64,000 nt of DNA from Zhihengliuella sp. ISTPL4 (GTDB lineage: Bacteria; Actinomycetota; Actinomycetes; Actinomycetales; Microbacteriaceae): contig NZ_CP025422.1 of the NCBI RefSeq assembly GCF_002848265.1, forward strand, positions 2,944,727 through 3,008,726, in the 5' to 3' direction. Every line of letters begins with the position of its first letter. Position 1 is the first letter of the stretch. The notes under the pieces were generated by a model, which worked only from the letters and a program-made list of their open reading frames with translations, made no database searches and had not been told where the DNA came from. Positions 26,630 through 35,562 of the stretch are shown here, in pieces. The position numbers and the translations under genes are program-made.

Positions 26630-27463
26630 ATGAGCACACTCGCCGGAAAGACCATCCTCATGTCGGGCGGCAGCCGCGGGATCGGTCTCGCGATCGCCCT
26701 GCGCGCGGCCGCCGATGGCGCGAACATCGCGATGCTCGCCAAGACCGACTCCCCGCACCCGAAGCTCGAGGGCACCGTGCACAGCGCGGCCGAGCAGATC
26801 CGCGCCGCCGGCGGCCAGGCCCTGCCGATCGTGGGCGACGTGCGGGACGACGACCACATCACCGAAGCCGTCATGAAGACGCAGGGCGAGTTCGGCGGGA
26901 TCGACATCGTCCTCAACAACGCCAGCGTCATCGACCTCTCCCGGTCGCTCGACCTCTCCGCGAAGAAGTACGACCTGATGCAGGACGTGAACGTCCGCGG
27001 CACCTTCATGCTCTCCCGGGCCGCGGTGCCCATCCTCAAGGACGCCGAGAACCCGCACATCCTCTCGCTCTCGCCGCCCCTGAACCCCACCCCGAAGTGG
27101 CTGGGTGCGCACACCGGGTACACGCTGGCGAAGTACGGGATGACGATGGTCACGCTCGGACTCGCGGCGGAGTTCGCGGCCGAGGGCATCGCCGCCAACA
27201 CGCTGTGGCCGCGCACGACCATCGCGACGGCCGCGGTGCAGAACCTCCTCGGCGGCGACAAGGTGATGGCCGCGAGTCGGACGGCCGACATCTACGCCGA
27301 CGCCGCCTACGCCGTCCTCACCCAGCCGGCGCGCACCTACACGGGGCAGTCGCTGATCGTGGAGGACGTGCTCGAGGCGAACGGCGTCACCGACTTCTCG
27401 GGCTACGCCGCCGTCCCGGGGACTCCGGACAGCGCGCTGTTCCCGGACATCTTCCTCGACTGA
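26630..27463 (+). CDS. short-chain dehydrogenase, HSDL2-like
   Basis: 277 residues. It has SGGSRGIG as cofactor motif, a longer than usual loop after the second strand (AKTDSPHPKLEGTVHSAA), NNASVIDLS and the active-site YTLAKYGMT. Those features characterise the hydroxysteroid-dehydrogenase-like-2 group, whose substrate is not settled. An in-frame ATG at 26576 falls inside the hairpin repeat between the two SDR genes. The ATG at 26630 gives the family start MSTLAGKTILMSGG. It converges on the TauE/SafE gene through a repeat-made terminator. Confidence 0.82.
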   Translation: MSTLAGKTILMSGGSRGIGLAIALRAAADGANIAMLAKTDSPHPKLEGTVHSAAEQIRAAGGQALPIVGDVRDDDHITEAVMKTQGEFGGIDIVLNNASVIDLSRSLDLSAKKYDLMQDVNVRGTFMLSRAAVPILKDAENPHILSLSPPLNPTPKWLGAHTGYTLAKYGMTMVTLGLAAEFAAEGIAANTLWPRTTIATAAVQNLLGGDKVMAASRTADIYADAAYAVLTQPARTYTGQSLIVEDVLEANGVTDFSGYAAVPGTPDSALFPDIFLD

Positions 27464-27466
27464 CGC

Positions 27467-27542
27467 GCTTCGACAGGCTCAGCGACCCACCCCTGGGTCC
27501 CTGAGCTTGTCGAAGGGTTGGGTCCCTGAGCTTGTCGAAGGG
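27467..27542. terminator. terminator built from three dispersed repeat copies
   Basis: Copy A (27467-27488) is inverted relative to copy B (27495-27517) and forms a long stem with it across a six-base loop. Copy C (27520-27542) repeats B and abuts the stop codon of the minus-strand gene. Core sequence CCTGAGCTTGTCGAAGG. Placement between convergent genes suggests bidirectional termination. Confidence 0.8.
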
Positions 27543-28292
27543 CTAGAGCAGCAGGTACACGGCGCCGAGGACCGTCAGCACGACCACGATGCGGTCGAAG
27601 AGCCGCTGGTCCAGGCGACGCGCCACCCGCAGCCCGAGCAGCGCGCCGAGCACCACGAGCGGCGTGAGGATCGCGTCGGTGAGCAGCACAGGCCCCGTGA
27701 ACAGCCCGATGCCGGCGAGGAACGGCACCTTGATCAGGTTGATGATCGCGAAGAACCAGGCGGAGGTGCCGAGGAACACCTGGACTGGGGTGCGTGTGGC
27801 GAGGAAGTACATCGACATGACCGGCCCGCCTGCGTTGGCCACCATGGTCGTGAAGCCGCCGAGCGTCCCGTAGACCCCGGCCAGCAGTGCGCCGCCCCGG
27901 GCCGCCGCCTCCTGCTCCGCCCTGGCCTGCCGCCATCGCCGCCACAGCGTCACGGCGATCATGAGCAGCAGGATCACGCCGATGGCGCGGCGTACGACCC
28001 CGTCTCCGGTCAAGGCGAGGAACGCGAAGCCGAGGAGAAGTCCAGCCACGACCGCGGGTGCGAGACGCAGCAGCGTGGGCCAGTGCGCGTGCCGTCGGTA
28101 GGCGAGCAGCGCGAACACATCACCCACCATGAGCAGCAGGAGCGTCGCCGCTGTGGAGGTGCGCGCGGGGAGCACCGCGGCGAACAGGGCGATCGCGAGG
28201 ATGCTGCCGCCCGGAAGAGCCGTCTTCGAGATCCCGATGACGACCGCGGCCACGCCGAGTGCAGCCCAGGCCCAGGGATCGAGGGCTGTCAC
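27543..28292 (-). CDS. TauE/SafE-family sulfite or organic-anion exporter
   Basis: 249 residues with about seven or eight transmembrane helices in two similar halves. Typical family pieces are GISKTALPGGSILAIALFAAVLPAR near the N terminus and GTLGGFTTMVANAGGPVMSMYFLA in the middle. The family moves sulfite, sulfoacetate or related anions. No sulfonate gene is adjacent, so the substrate is open. The GTG start overlaps the ankyrin gene stop (GTGA). Confidence 0.88.
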   Translation of the reverse strand: MTALDPWAWAALGVAAVVIGISKTALPGGSILAIALFAAVLPARTSTAATLLLLMVGDVFALLAYRRHAHWPTLLRLAPAVVAGLLLGFAFLALTGDGVVRRAIGVILLLMIAVTLWRRWRQARAEQEAAARGGALLAGVYGTLGGFTTMVANAGGPVMSMYFLATRTPVQVFLGTSAWFFAIINLIKVPFLAGIGLFTGPVLLTDAILTPLVVLGALLGLRVARRLDQRLFDRIVVVLTVLGAVYLLL

Positions 28293-28876
28293 CGCCGGAG
28301 CTCGGCGGCGATGGCGTCGTACCCGCGGTCGGTCGCGAGGTCGACCGGCAGCACACCGTCGCCGTCGCGGATGGACGCGTCGGCGCCGCCGTCGAGCAAC
28401 GCGTTGACCACCTCGACGTAGCGGGCCGAGCCGTCGCCGAGCACGATCGCCTCGTGCAGCGCAGTCCAGCCGAGATTATTGATGTGGTTCGGATCGACGC
28501 CCGCGCCCAGCAGGATCTCGACCGTCGGCAGCAGGCCCCGCTCGGACGCGGGGATCAGCGCTGTGCCGCCGAAGCGATTCGTGCTGCGGAGGTCGGCGGC
28601 GTGCGCCAGGGTCATCCGCAGGATCTCATCGTGCCCGCGGGCACCGGCGTACAGATAAGCGGAGTCCTGGATGTCGTCCCTGGCGTTCACATCGGCGCCG
28701 GCCTCGATCAGGAGCCGCGCCGCGTCGATGTGGTTCGCCTTGGTCGCCGCGACCAGCGGGGTCATGCCGCCGTCGCCGCGGGCCTCGATGTCCGCTCCCG
28801 CGTCGAGCGCGCGGTGGAGGGCGTCACTGTCGCCGGCGGCGGCGGCGGCGAGCAGGTCGGACGTGGCGTCGTTCAT
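28289..28876 (-). CDS. ankyrin-repeat protein
   Basis: 195 residues made of about five ankyrin repeats (for example TPLVAATKANHIDAARLLIEAGADVNARD and TALHEAIVLGDG...VEVVNALLDGGADASIRDGDG). There is no signal peptide, so it is cytoplasmic. Ankyrin repeats bind other proteins. The target is unknown. It lies between the KDPG-type aldolase (19 bases upstream) and the TauE gene (four-base overlap), so the three probably share one transcript. Confidence 0.85.
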   Translation of the reverse strand: MNDATSDLLAAAAAGDSDALHRALDAGADIEARGDGGMTPLVAATKANHIDAARLLIEAGADVNARDDIQDSAYLYAGARGHDEILRMTLAHAADLRSTNRFGGTALIPASERGLLPTVEILLGAGVDPNHINNLGWTALHEAIVLGDGSARYVEVVNALLDGGADASIRDGDGVLPVDLATDRGYDAIAAELRR

Positions 28877-28895
28877 GGGAGCGCTGATCTGCCGT

Positions 28896-29534
28896 TCAGC
28901 CCCGCGTGGCAGCGAGGGCGGCGGCGAAGCGCGCGGCCCGCTGCTCGATGTCCGCCCAGTCCGCGTTCGCGATCGCAGTGCCGTTCGCGAGGTCTCCACC
29001 GGCCCCCACGGCGACGGCGCCGGCCGCGAACCAGTCGGCGATGTTGTCGGGCTTCACGCCGCCCGTGGGCATGAGGGGGGCGTCCGGGAACGGCCCGCGC
29101 AGCGCCCCCAGGTAGGAGGGACCGCCGAGCGAGGCCGGGAAGATCTTCACGACGTCGACGCCGAGTTCGAGGGCGCCCATGACCTCGGTCGGCGTCATCG
29201 CGCCGGTCATCACGACGCGGCCGGTGTCGAGCATGGCGCGGGTGAGGTCGGGGAGGGTGCCGGGGCTGACGAGGAAAGCGGCGCCCGCGTCGGCGGCCTG
29301 GGTCGCCTGCTCCGCCGACGTGACGGTACCGGCGCCGATGTACGCGGCGTCACCGTGGCGGGCGATGAGCTCGCGGATCACGGCAGGCGCGTCGGGCGTC
29401 GAGAAGGTCACCTCGATGCCGGAGACCCCGCCGCGGATGATCGCCTCCGAGGCCTCCAGGGCCGACTCCGGGGAGGGGGCGCGGAGGACGGCGAGGATGC
29501 CGGTGGTGCGGGCACGGGCGAGACGGTCGGACAT
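28896..29534 (-). CDS. eda: 2-dehydro-3-deoxy-phosphogluconate (KDPG)-type aldolase
   Basis: 212-residue class I aldolase of the KDPG/KHG family. Marks: [41 protein letters not shown] and the Schiff-base lysine in [11 protein letters not shown], followed by PTGGVKPDN. It would split KDPG to pyruvate and glyceraldehyde-3-phosphate, though close relatives cleave other 2-keto-3-deoxy sugars. No Entner-Doudoroff dehydratase is near. The upstream palindrome at 29580-29593 is shared with the ribose-type genes, hinting at a sugar-acid role. AGGAGC gives the ribosome site. Confidence 0.88.
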   Translation of the reverse strand: MSDRLARARTTGILAVLRAPSPESALEASEAIIRGGVSGIEVTFSTPDAPAVIRELIARHGDAAYIGAGTVTSAEQATQAADAGAAFLVSPGTLPDLTRAMLDTGRVVMTGAMTPTEVMGALELGVDVVKIFPASLGGPSYLGALRGPFPDAPLMPTGGVKPDNIADWFAAGAVAVGAGGDLANGTAIANADWADIEQRAARFAAALAATRG

Positions 29535-29579
29535 GGCGCTCCTTGATCGAGGGGATGCGCCCATTCTCGCGCACGAAAA

Positions 29580-29593
29580 CTTGTCATTACAAG
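29580..29593. promoter_or_regulatory. operator CTTGTCATTACAAG before eda
   Basis: A 14-bp near-perfect palindrome about 46 bases upstream of the aldolase start. Its core TGTCATTACA recurs at 46492-46501, as TGTCGTTACA (reverse) at 46519-46528, and as TGTTATTACA at 55748-55757. The layout TGT-N4-ACA suits GntR regulators of the HutC/TreR group. Confidence 0.6.
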
Positions 29594-29652
29594 CGATGGC
29601 CGTCCGCTCGATGGCGGTATCCCTGCCCAGCCGCCTTTCACCCGCGTCCCGG

Positions 29653-29658
29653 TACCCT
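29653..29658 (+). promoter_or_regulatory. -10 element, leaderless spacing, rlmN
   Basis: TACCCT, six bases (GGAGGG), ATG at 29665. The GGAGGG abuts the ATG and is too close to act as a ribosome site. Confidence 0.5.
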
Positions 29659-29664
29659 GGAGGG

Positions 29665-30954
29665 ATGGCCGAGAACCCCCGCACACCCGAGACGCGCCCC
29701 GCGACCGCGCCCGCGTCGTCCCGTTCGGGGGCGATCCGCGAGACGCGCGCCCCGCAGGTGCGCCCCGCGACCGAGGGCTGGACCCAGAAGAAGGATGCCG
29801 AGGGGCGCCCGCTGCTGCAGTTCGCGAGTCCCAAGCGCGGCAAGCCGCCGGTCCATCTCGCCGACCTCACCCCGGCCGAGCGCATCGAGAAAGTGAAGGA
29901 GCTGGGGCTCCCCGGCTTCCGCGCCAAGCAGCTCGCCACCCATTACTTCCGGCACTACACGTCCGACCCGGCGGAGATGACCGATCTGCCCGCCGGGATC
30001 CGCGACGAGCTCGTCGGCGGGATGCTCCCGCCCCTCATGACCGAGGTGCGTCGGCTGGAGACCGACCGCGGCGACACCATCAAGTTCCTGTGGCGTCTGC
30101 ACGACGGTGCGCTCGTCGAGTCCGTCCTCATGCGCTATCCCGGCCGCATCACCCTGTGTGTGTCGAGCCAGGCCGGCTGCGGCATGAACTGCCCGTTCTG
30201 CGCCACCGGGCAGGCCGGACTGACCCGCAACATGTCCACCGCCGAGATCATCGAGCAGATCGTCCGGGCCAACCGGGCCATCGCGAACGGCGAGCTGGGC
30301 GGGAAGAAGCGCGACGACCACAGCATGGAGCGCGTTTCCAACATCGTCTTCATGGGGATGGGGGAGCCGCTCGCCAACTACAAGCGCGTCATGGATGCGG
30401 TGCGCACCATGGTCGCCCCGCAGCCCGACGGTCTCGGCATGAGCGCGCGCGGCATCACGGTGTCGACCGTCGGCCTCGTGCCGGCGATCAAGAAGCTCGC
30501 CGACGAGAACATCCCCGTCACGTTCGCGCTGTCGCTGCATGCCCCCGATGACCACCTTCGCGACGAGCTCATCCCCGTGAACTCGCGGTGGAAGGTCGAC
30601 GAGGCGCTCGACGCGGCCTACGACTACTACGCCAAGACCGGTCGCCGCGTGTCCATCGAGTACGCGCTCATCAAGGACATGAACGACCATGCGTGGCGGG
30701 CCGACCTCCTCGCCGAGAAGCTCAACCAGCGCGGTCGTGGATGGGTGCACGTGAACCCGATCCCGCTGAACCCGACGCCGGGCTCGATCTGGACGTCATC
30801 GGAGAAGGGTGTCACGGACGAGTTCGTGCGGAGGCTGAACGACGCCGGCATCCCGACGACCCTGCGCGACACCCGCGGCAAGGAGATCGACGGCGCGTGC
30901 GGGCAGCTCGTGGCGACGACCGAGGACGAGGCTGCCGCCGCCGCGATGGCGTGA
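29665..30954 (+). CDS. rlmN: 23S rRNA/tRNA adenine C2 methyltransferase
   Basis: 429-residue radical-SAM enzyme that methylates C2 of A2503 in 23S rRNA and A37 in some tRNAs. The iron-sulfur motif reads [14 protein letters not shown], with [10 protein letters not shown] as the SAM-binding stretch and the substrate cysteine near the C terminus in IDGACGQL. The first 45 residues are a Pro/Ala/Arg-rich extension longer than in E. coli RlmN (384). The frame is open much further upstream, but the leaderless start at 29665 fits the family. Confidence 0.94.
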   Translation: MAENPRTPETRPATAPASSRSGAIRETRAPQVRPATEGWTQKKDAEGRPLLQFASPKRGKPPVHLADLTPAERIEKVKELGLPGFRAKQLATHYFRHYTSDPAEMTDLPAGIRDELVGGMLPPLMTEVRRLETDRGDTIKFLWRLHDGALVESVLMRYPGRITLCVSSQAGCGMNCPFCATGQAGLTRNMSTAEIIEQIVRANRAIANGELGGKKRDDHSMERVSNIVFMGMGEPLANYKRVMDAVRTMVAPQPDGLGMSARGITVSTVGLVPAIKKLADENIPVTFALSLHAPDDHLRDELIPVNSRWKVDEALDAAYDYYAKTGRRVSIEYALIKDMNDHAWRADLLAEKLNQRGRGWVHVNPIPLNPTPGSIWTSSEKGVTDEFVRRLNDAGIPTTLRDTRGKEIDGACGQLVATTEDEAAAAAMA

Positions 30955-30963
30955 GCCTGACCC

Positions 30964-31545
30964 TCAGGAGCCGAGGCGAACCGTTCGCCGACCGTCCCGG
31001 ATGCCGAGGCGCTCGGCGTCGGCGAGCCACCGGGCGATCGTGGATTCTCCGGCGTTCCTCACTCCCAGCATCCGATGCGTCCGGACGGACCGCACGCCGC
31101 AGAACCTCAGGGTGCCCCGCGCCACATGGATCCGTGCGGGGAGGCCGGTCATCGGGACCGCATACCAGGGGGTATCCGCGAGGAGGAGCAGTCGTCCGCG
31201 GCGCGCGGCCAGGAGGCCTTCCGGGAAACCCGCTCCCGTGTAGCGGAACTCCTCCTGTGGCAGGAGGGCGCGGTCGAAGAACCCCTTGAGCAGGGCCGGG
31301 ACGGAGCCCCACCACAGGGGCGTGGCGACGACGATGGTGTCCGCGTGGTGAAGCGCCTGCTTCGCCACGACGAGATCGGGCTCCAGGCTCATCCGCTCGC
31401 GGTACCCGGCCCGTCTGACGGGGTCGAACTCGAGGTCCCTCAGCGCGAGGACCCGGGCCTCGCCGTGCCCGGCGGCGTAGCGCTGAGCGATCGCGGACGT
31501 CAGGGAGCGTCCGTCTGGGTGGCCGTCGATGACGAGAGCGGTCAT
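30964..31545 (-). CDS. flavodoxin-like NAD(P)H quinone oxidoreductase
   Basis: 193 residues of the MdaB/KefF type. The start MTALVIDGHPDGRSLTSAIAQRY carries the FMN phosphate loop, and VVATPLWWGSVPALLKGFFDRAL is the family's hallmark. Such enzymes reduce quinones or other electrophiles with NAD(P)H. It is divergent from the TetR gene, with a long inverted repeat between them, so it is the likely TetR target. An ATG at 31611 in the same frame lies across the operator and is rejected. Confidence 0.85.
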   Translation of the reverse strand: MTALVIDGHPDGRSLTSAIAQRYAAGHGEARVLALRDLEFDPVRRAGYRERMSLEPDLVVAKQALHHADTIVVATPLWWGSVPALLKGFFDRALLPQEEFRYTGAGFPEGLLAARRGRLLLLADTPWYAVPMTGLPARIHVARGTLRFCGVRSVRTHRMLGVRNAGESTIARWLADAERLGIRDGRRTVRLGS

Positions 31546-31560
31546 GGTGATTCCAATCTG

Positions 31561-31587
31561 GACAGTGTCAACCTGATGGACACTGTC
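31561..31587. promoter_or_regulatory. TetR operator between the reductase and TetR genes
   Basis: GACAGTGTC (31561-31569) and GACACTGTC (31579-31587) are perfect 9-bp inverted arms separated by nine bases. Each arm is itself nearly palindromic. The site lies between the two divergent start codons (31545 and 31601). Confidence 0.7.
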
Positions 31588-31600
31588 AAGATAGGAAACA

Positions 31601-32182
31601 ATGTTGCGCATGTCAAGTTCAAAGGCGGGATATCATCACGGCGCGCTCGCGCGAGCATTGGAGGACGCCGCGATGCAGCTGCTGGAGCGGGTTCCGGCCT
31701 CGGACATCAGCTTGCGGGAGGTGGCGCGCGCGGCGAACGTCAGCCACAACGCGCCGTACCACCACTTCTCCGATCGCCTTGGCCTCCTCAAGGCGATTGC
31801 CGAACGCAGCATGGCCGACCTCCTCGGCGAGGTCCGCACGGCGACGCAGCAGGCGTCGACCCGCACGGCCGCTCTCGCCGAGGGTGGCCGCGCCTACATC
31901 CGCTTCGCTGTCGAGCATCCGCACGCCTTCAATGCCGTCTACGACCCGACGGTCTGCGTGCCCGGGGATCCGACGCCGACGATGGCCCCACTGATCCGAG
32001 CTCTCGAAGACGTCCTGGCGGACAACGCGAGCTCGGCGGGACTCGGAAGGCCGGGCGAGATCACCGCGCTCTGGGGCCTGATGCACGGGCTGGGCACCCT
32101 CGCCGCCGCCGGGCACTTCGGGCTCGATGATGCGCTCAGCGCGTACTCCGCCGCGCTCGATCGGCTGCTGCCCTCGGAGTGA
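31601..32182 (+). CDS. TetR-family regulator
   Basis: 193 residues. The helix-turn-helix is near the N terminus (DISLREVARAANVSHNAPYHHFSDRLGLLKAIAE), followed by a TetR C-terminal ligand domain with FAVEHPHAFNAVYDPTV, a pattern seen in the TetR_C_13/WHG-type group. It probably represses itself and the divergent quinone reductase and responds to an electrophile or quinone. Two ATGs, 31601 and 31610, are possible and neither has a good ribosome site. Confidence 0.88.
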   Translation: MLRMSSSKAGYHHGALARALEDAAMQLLERVPASDISLREVARAANVSHNAPYHHFSDRLGLLKAIAERSMADLLGEVRTATQQASTRTAALAEGGRAYIRFAVEHPHAFNAVYDPTVCVPGDPTPTMAPLIRALEDVLADNASSAGLGRPGEITALWGLMHGLGTLAAAGHFGLDDALSAYSAALDRLLPSE

Positions 32183-32244
32183 CGCGGCGAGGATCCTGAA
32201 CGGATGCAAAGGGATCTTCCACGGTATGCACAGGCGGAGTTTCG

Positions 32245-32250
32245 TAGATT
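32245..32250 (+). promoter_or_regulatory. -10 element, leaderless spacing, DUF4407 gene
   Basis: TAGATT, six bases (ATCGGG), ATG at 32257. Confidence 0.6.
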
Positions 32251-32256
32251 ATCGGG

Positions 32257-33717
32257 ATGCCCTATTCCGCCCACCGCCCGGGTCGCTTCGACTCGCAGGG
32301 TCGGATCATCCTCGACTCGGACCCGAACGCCGAGACGGATGACCTCGACTTCCTCCGCGAGTACGAACCGATCGGTGACTCACCCGCGCGGCCTGACGCC
32401 GCGTCCGACGCGCCGGCGTCCGACCCCTGGGACCACACGGAGACCATCGACGACCGGCCGGCCCGTTCACGGCGCGTCCGAAAGCCTCGCCGTCGCCGCA
32501 CCGCCGCCGAGCGTCTCCGCGCTCTCGCGATCCTCGGCGGGGCCGAGGGCGAGATCCTCGACCGCGTCCCCGGCGAGACCCCGCGCTTCGTGCAGATGTT
32601 CTTCGTGCTCGCCGGGACGGCCCTGGTCAGCGCGATCTCCATGCTCTTCGCCCTCACGACGGGCGTGCGCGCGGCGGTCTGGCTCGCCATCCCGCTCGCG
32701 ATCGTGTGGGCGCTGATCATCTTCAACCTCGACCGCTTCCTCACCTCGACCATGACGTCGACCCGCAACGTCTGGAAGCTCATCGGCCTTGCGATCCCTC
32801 GCGTCATCATGGCCGCGATCATCGGTTTCGTCGTCGCGGAGCCGCTCGTGCTGCAGATCTTCCACAACGACATCTCGCGTGAGGTCGCCGCGACCAACAT
32901 CGTCCAGGCGCAAGCCGACCAGGAGGCGCTCGAGACCGGTCCGGAGAAGAAGGCGCTGGACGCGGCGTCCGAGCGCGTCGCGGCACTCGAGAACCAGGCG
33001 GCGACGGGCATCGTCGCCGGCACCGAGTCGTCATCGGCGACCGAGTCCGCCGCCCAGTCCACGGTCGACGATCTCACGGCCAAGCTCACGGAGCAGCAGG
33101 CCGTGATCGATCAGGCGCGGACGCTGTACCAGTGCGAGCTCACCGGCGAGGGCGCGGGCACCGTTCCCGGTTGCACCGGTGTGAACGGCGAGGGCGCGAG
33201 CTCGCAGGCCGCGCAGGCCCAGCTCGCCGAGGCCCAGCAGACCTACGACGCCCTCGCGGCGCAGCTCCGGACGGCGAACGAGGAACTCGCGGCCGCCGGT
33301 AGCGCAGCCAAGGAGAACACCACGGCATCGGAGTCGCAGAACCGCCAGCAGGCGAAGGACGAGCTGCCCGCCGCCCGCGACACGTACGAGCAGGCACTCG
33401 CGGCCTACAACGCCCGGGCGGACTCCGTTGCGGAGGGCAATGCCGGCGCGGTGGGTCTGCTGAGTCAGATCAGCGGCCTCAACCGCCTGAGTGAGAAGGA
33501 GCCCGCGATCCTGTGGGCGCACATCCTCATCGCGGCATTGTTCTTCATGATCGAGCTGCTGCCGGTGCTGGTGAAGGTGCTCACGAGCTACGGCGACCCG
33601 AGCCTCTACGAGAAGGCGCTGGCCATCCGCAAGCAGGTCGCCCTGGACAGGGTGACGGCGGAGGGCTTCCGCGACCGCGCCGACATCGTCACCACTCCCG
33701 GGGCTCAGGCCACCTGA
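32257..33717 (+). CDS. DUF4407 membrane protein
   Basis: 486 residues. A polar, basic N-terminal region (to about 95) is followed by three hydrophobic segments (about 113-135, 138-158, 180-200), then about 230 residues of alanine/glutamine-rich coiled coil (for example AASERVAALENQAATGIV), then a final transmembrane segment near 425-445. It matches the DUF4407 family, whose role is unknown. The coiled coil lies between membrane anchors and is probably external. Leaderless start. Its last 13 bases overlap the convergent small gene. Confidence 0.82.
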   Translation: MPYSAHRPGRFDSQGRIILDSDPNAETDDLDFLREYEPIGDSPARPDAASDAPASDPWDHTETIDDRPARSRRVRKPRRRRTAAERLRALAILGGAEGEILDRVPGETPRFVQMFFVLAGTALVSAISMLFALTTGVRAAVWLAIPLAIVWALIIFNLDRFLTSTMTSTRNVWKLIGLAIPRVIMAAIIGFVVAEPLVLQIFHNDISREVAATNIVQAQADQEALETGPEKKALDAASERVAALENQAATGIVAGTESSSATESAAQSTVDDLTAKLTEQQAVIDQARTLYQCELTGEGAGTVPGCTGVNGEGASSQAAQAQLAEAQQTYDALAAQLRTANEELAAAGSAAKENTTASESQNRQQAKDELPAARDTYEQALAAYNARADSVAEGNAGAVGLLSQISGLNRLSEKEPAILWAHILIAALFFMIELLPVLVKVLTSYGDPSLYEKALAIRKQVALDRVTAEGFRDRADIVTTPGAQAT

Positions 33718-34040
33718 CGCTCCTTCGCTTCGAGTCGCTCACTTTGCTCCATCTCCGCCGGATCGGGGACGAAGTGGGCGATTCGAACGTGGGAGAGGTT
33801 CCCGGCCCGGGCCGCCATGGCGAGGGAACGGGTCAAGGCGACCGTGGACGGGGCAACGGTGGACGAGGCGGTCCGCCAGGGGGTGCCGGTCACGGCGGCC
33901 TCGATGAGCGCCAGCGGTCCGCGGAGGCTGGGGTCGTGGGTGCGGGCGTCGTCCTCACACCACTCGAGGAGTTCACCGATGGTCCAATCGCGGTCGATTG
34001 GACCGAGGTAAGGCGGGAAGTTGGTCGTGGAAGCTGTCAT
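33705..34040 (-). CDS. small hypothetical protein divergent from MocR gene
   Basis: 111 residues, not recognised. The first 60 residues (TIGELLEWCEDDARTHDPSLRGPLALIEAA is a helical stretch of it) are acidic and helical, the rest mixed. There is no signal or membrane segment. Its ATG is only 19 bases from the MocR start on the other strand. MocR regulators often control a divergent gene, so this may be the target. GATTCT six bases before the ATG could be a leaderless -10. The last third contains a reversed 12-bp copy of the TTCGAATCGCCC repeat. Confidence 0.55.
   Translation of the reverse strand: MTASTTNFPPYLGPIDRDWTIGELLEWCEDDARTHDPSLRGPLALIEAAVTGTPWRTASSTVAPSTVALTRSLAMAARAGNLSHVRIAHFVPDPAEMEQSERLEAKERQVA
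33981..34004. promoter_or_regulatory. inverted repeat GGTCCAATCG-N4-CGATTGGACC
   Basis: Perfect 10-bp arms inside the 5' part of the small gene. The string TGGTCCA recurs in the 19-base intergenic gap (34041-34047), 61 bases away. MocR/GabR-type regulators read spaced repeats, so these may be its sites. A coding coincidence is possible. Confidence 0.4.
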
Positions 34041-34059
34041 TGGTCCAGAATCAGGTCTC

Positions 34060-35553
34060 ATGGATACCCTCGACAGGGCCAATGCGGCGCCGATGGCCCA
34101 CGGATCGGCACCCGGCCCCCTCGTCCAGGGCGGGGAAGTCTCTGCCTCCGCCCTCGCCGCACGGCTCGGGCGCTGGGCGCACGGCGACGGCACCCTCTCC
34201 ACCCGACTCGACGCGGGGATCGCCGCTCTGATCGGCAGCGGTGAGCTGCGCCCCGCCGACCGCCTGCCTGCCGAACGCGCCCTCGCCGCGGTGGTCGCGG
34301 TCTCGCGGGGCACGGTCGTGTCCGCCTATGCGTCCCTCGCGGAGCAGGGTCTCGTCGAGCGTCGGCAGGGCAGTGGGACGCGGGTCTCGGGCTCGAGGAC
34401 GGCGCCCGCGGCGGACCGCCGTCCCGGCCGCGGCGAGGCCCTGTTCTCAGCACTCCCCAACGCGATCGATCTGCTCCGCACGGTGCCGCAGATCCCCGAT
34501 CTCGGTGTGCAGCTCATCCGCGACCACCAGCCGCGGCTCGACCTCGCCCTGCTCCCGGAGACCGACCCCGCGGGGCTCCCCGCGCTCCGCGAACTCATCG
34601 CCGATATGTACCGCGCCGAGGGGACACCGACCACGCCCGAGCAGATCCTCGTGACCCATGGCGCGCAGCAGGCCATCAGCCTCGTCGTCAACGCGCTCGT
34701 GGAGCCGGGCGACGTCGTCCTCGCGGAGGGGATCACGTGGCCGGGCGTGACCGACTCCGTGGGGTTGCGCGGCGGGACGGTCCACGGCGTGCCGATGGGG
34801 GCGGACGGCCTCGACGTCGATGCGCTGGAGCAGGCGATGGCCCGACTGCGTCCCGTGCTCGTCGCGCTCAACCCGCACCACCAGAACCCGACGGGGACGC
34901 GTCTGCCTGGGGCGGCGCGGCATCGCGTGGCCGAACTCGCCGCGCAGTACGGGGTGCCCGTGATCGAGGACCGCGTCGTCGCCGGCATCTCGTTCGACGG
35001 GGTCGTGCCGCCCACGCTCGCCTCGGAACGGCCGGACGCCCCGGTGCTCGTCGTCGAGTCCGTGTCGAAGTGGGCCTGGGCCGGGCTGCGGATCGGGTGG
35101 CTGCGCGCCGACCCTGTCCTGGTCCGACGGCTCCGCGGTGCACGGCAGCTCGCCGACCAGTCCACGAGCGTGCCCGGCCAGCTGCTCGCACTCGACCTCA
35201 TCGCCCACGCCACGGAGCTCCGCCGCGCCAACAGCCGCGTGCACCAGCAGCGGCTCCTCCTGCTGCAGAACCTGATGGCCGCGCACCTCCCCGACTGGAC
35301 CTACGAGGCCCCTCGGGGCGGACTCTCGCTGTGGGCGGCGCTGCCTCGGGGCTCCGCATCGGCTCTCGCGCGCGTCGCCGCGGCCCACGGGGTCTCGATC
35401 GCGGGCACCGGGGCCTTCGCGGTCTCGGCCGCCGCCCCGGACGACCACGTGCGTCTGCCGTTCACCGCGCCGGACGACGTGCTCACCGAGGGCGTGCGTC
35501 GGCTGGGCGACGCCTGGCGCGAGTACCGGGAGACTCTCAGCAGCCCTGCCTAG
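34060..35553 (+). CDS. MocR-family regulator (GntR domain fused to aminotransferase-like domain)
   Basis: 497 residues. Residues about 45-115 form a GntR winged helix (ADRLPAERALAAVVAVSRGTVVSAYASLAEQGLVERRQGSGTRV). The remainder is a fold-type I aminotransferase domain with the pyridoxal lysine in VVESVSKWAWAGLRIGW and the NPHHQNPTG segment. MocR proteins sense PLP or amino compounds and often control pyridoxine or amino-acid genes. No such target adjoins here apart from the small divergent gene. The upstream in-frame start at 34021 is not an ATG and overlaps that gene, so 34060 is used. Confidence 0.88.
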   Translation: MDTLDRANAAPMAHGSAPGPLVQGGEVSASALAARLGRWAHGDGTLSTRLDAGIAALIGSGELRPADRLPAERALAAVVAVSRGTVVSAYASLAEQGLVERRQGSGTRVSGSRTAPAADRRPGRGEALFSALPNAIDLLRTVPQIPDLGVQLIRDHQPRLDLALLPETDPAGLPALRELIADMYRAEGTPTTPEQILVTHGAQQAISLVVNALVEPGDVVLAEGITWPGVTDSVGLRGGTVHGVPMGADGLDVDALEQAMARLRPVLVALNPHHQNPTGTRLPGAARHRVAELAAQYGVPVIEDRVVAGISFDGVVPPTLASERPDAPVLVVESVSKWAWAGLRIGWLRADPVLVRRLRGARQLADQSTSVPGQLLALDLIAHATELRRANSRVHQQRLLLLQNLMAAHLPDWTYEAPRGGLSLWAALPRGSASALARVAAAHGVSIAGTGAFAVSAAAPDDHVRLPFTAPDDVLTEGVRRLGDAWREYRETLSSPA

Positions 35554-35556
35554 GGT
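35551..35556 (+). promoter_or_regulatory. -10 element, leaderless spacing, gene at 35563
   Basis: TAGGGT, six bases (GACCGC), ATG. The hexamer overlaps the MocR stop codon TAG. Confidence 0.5.
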
Positions 35557-35562
35557 GACCGC

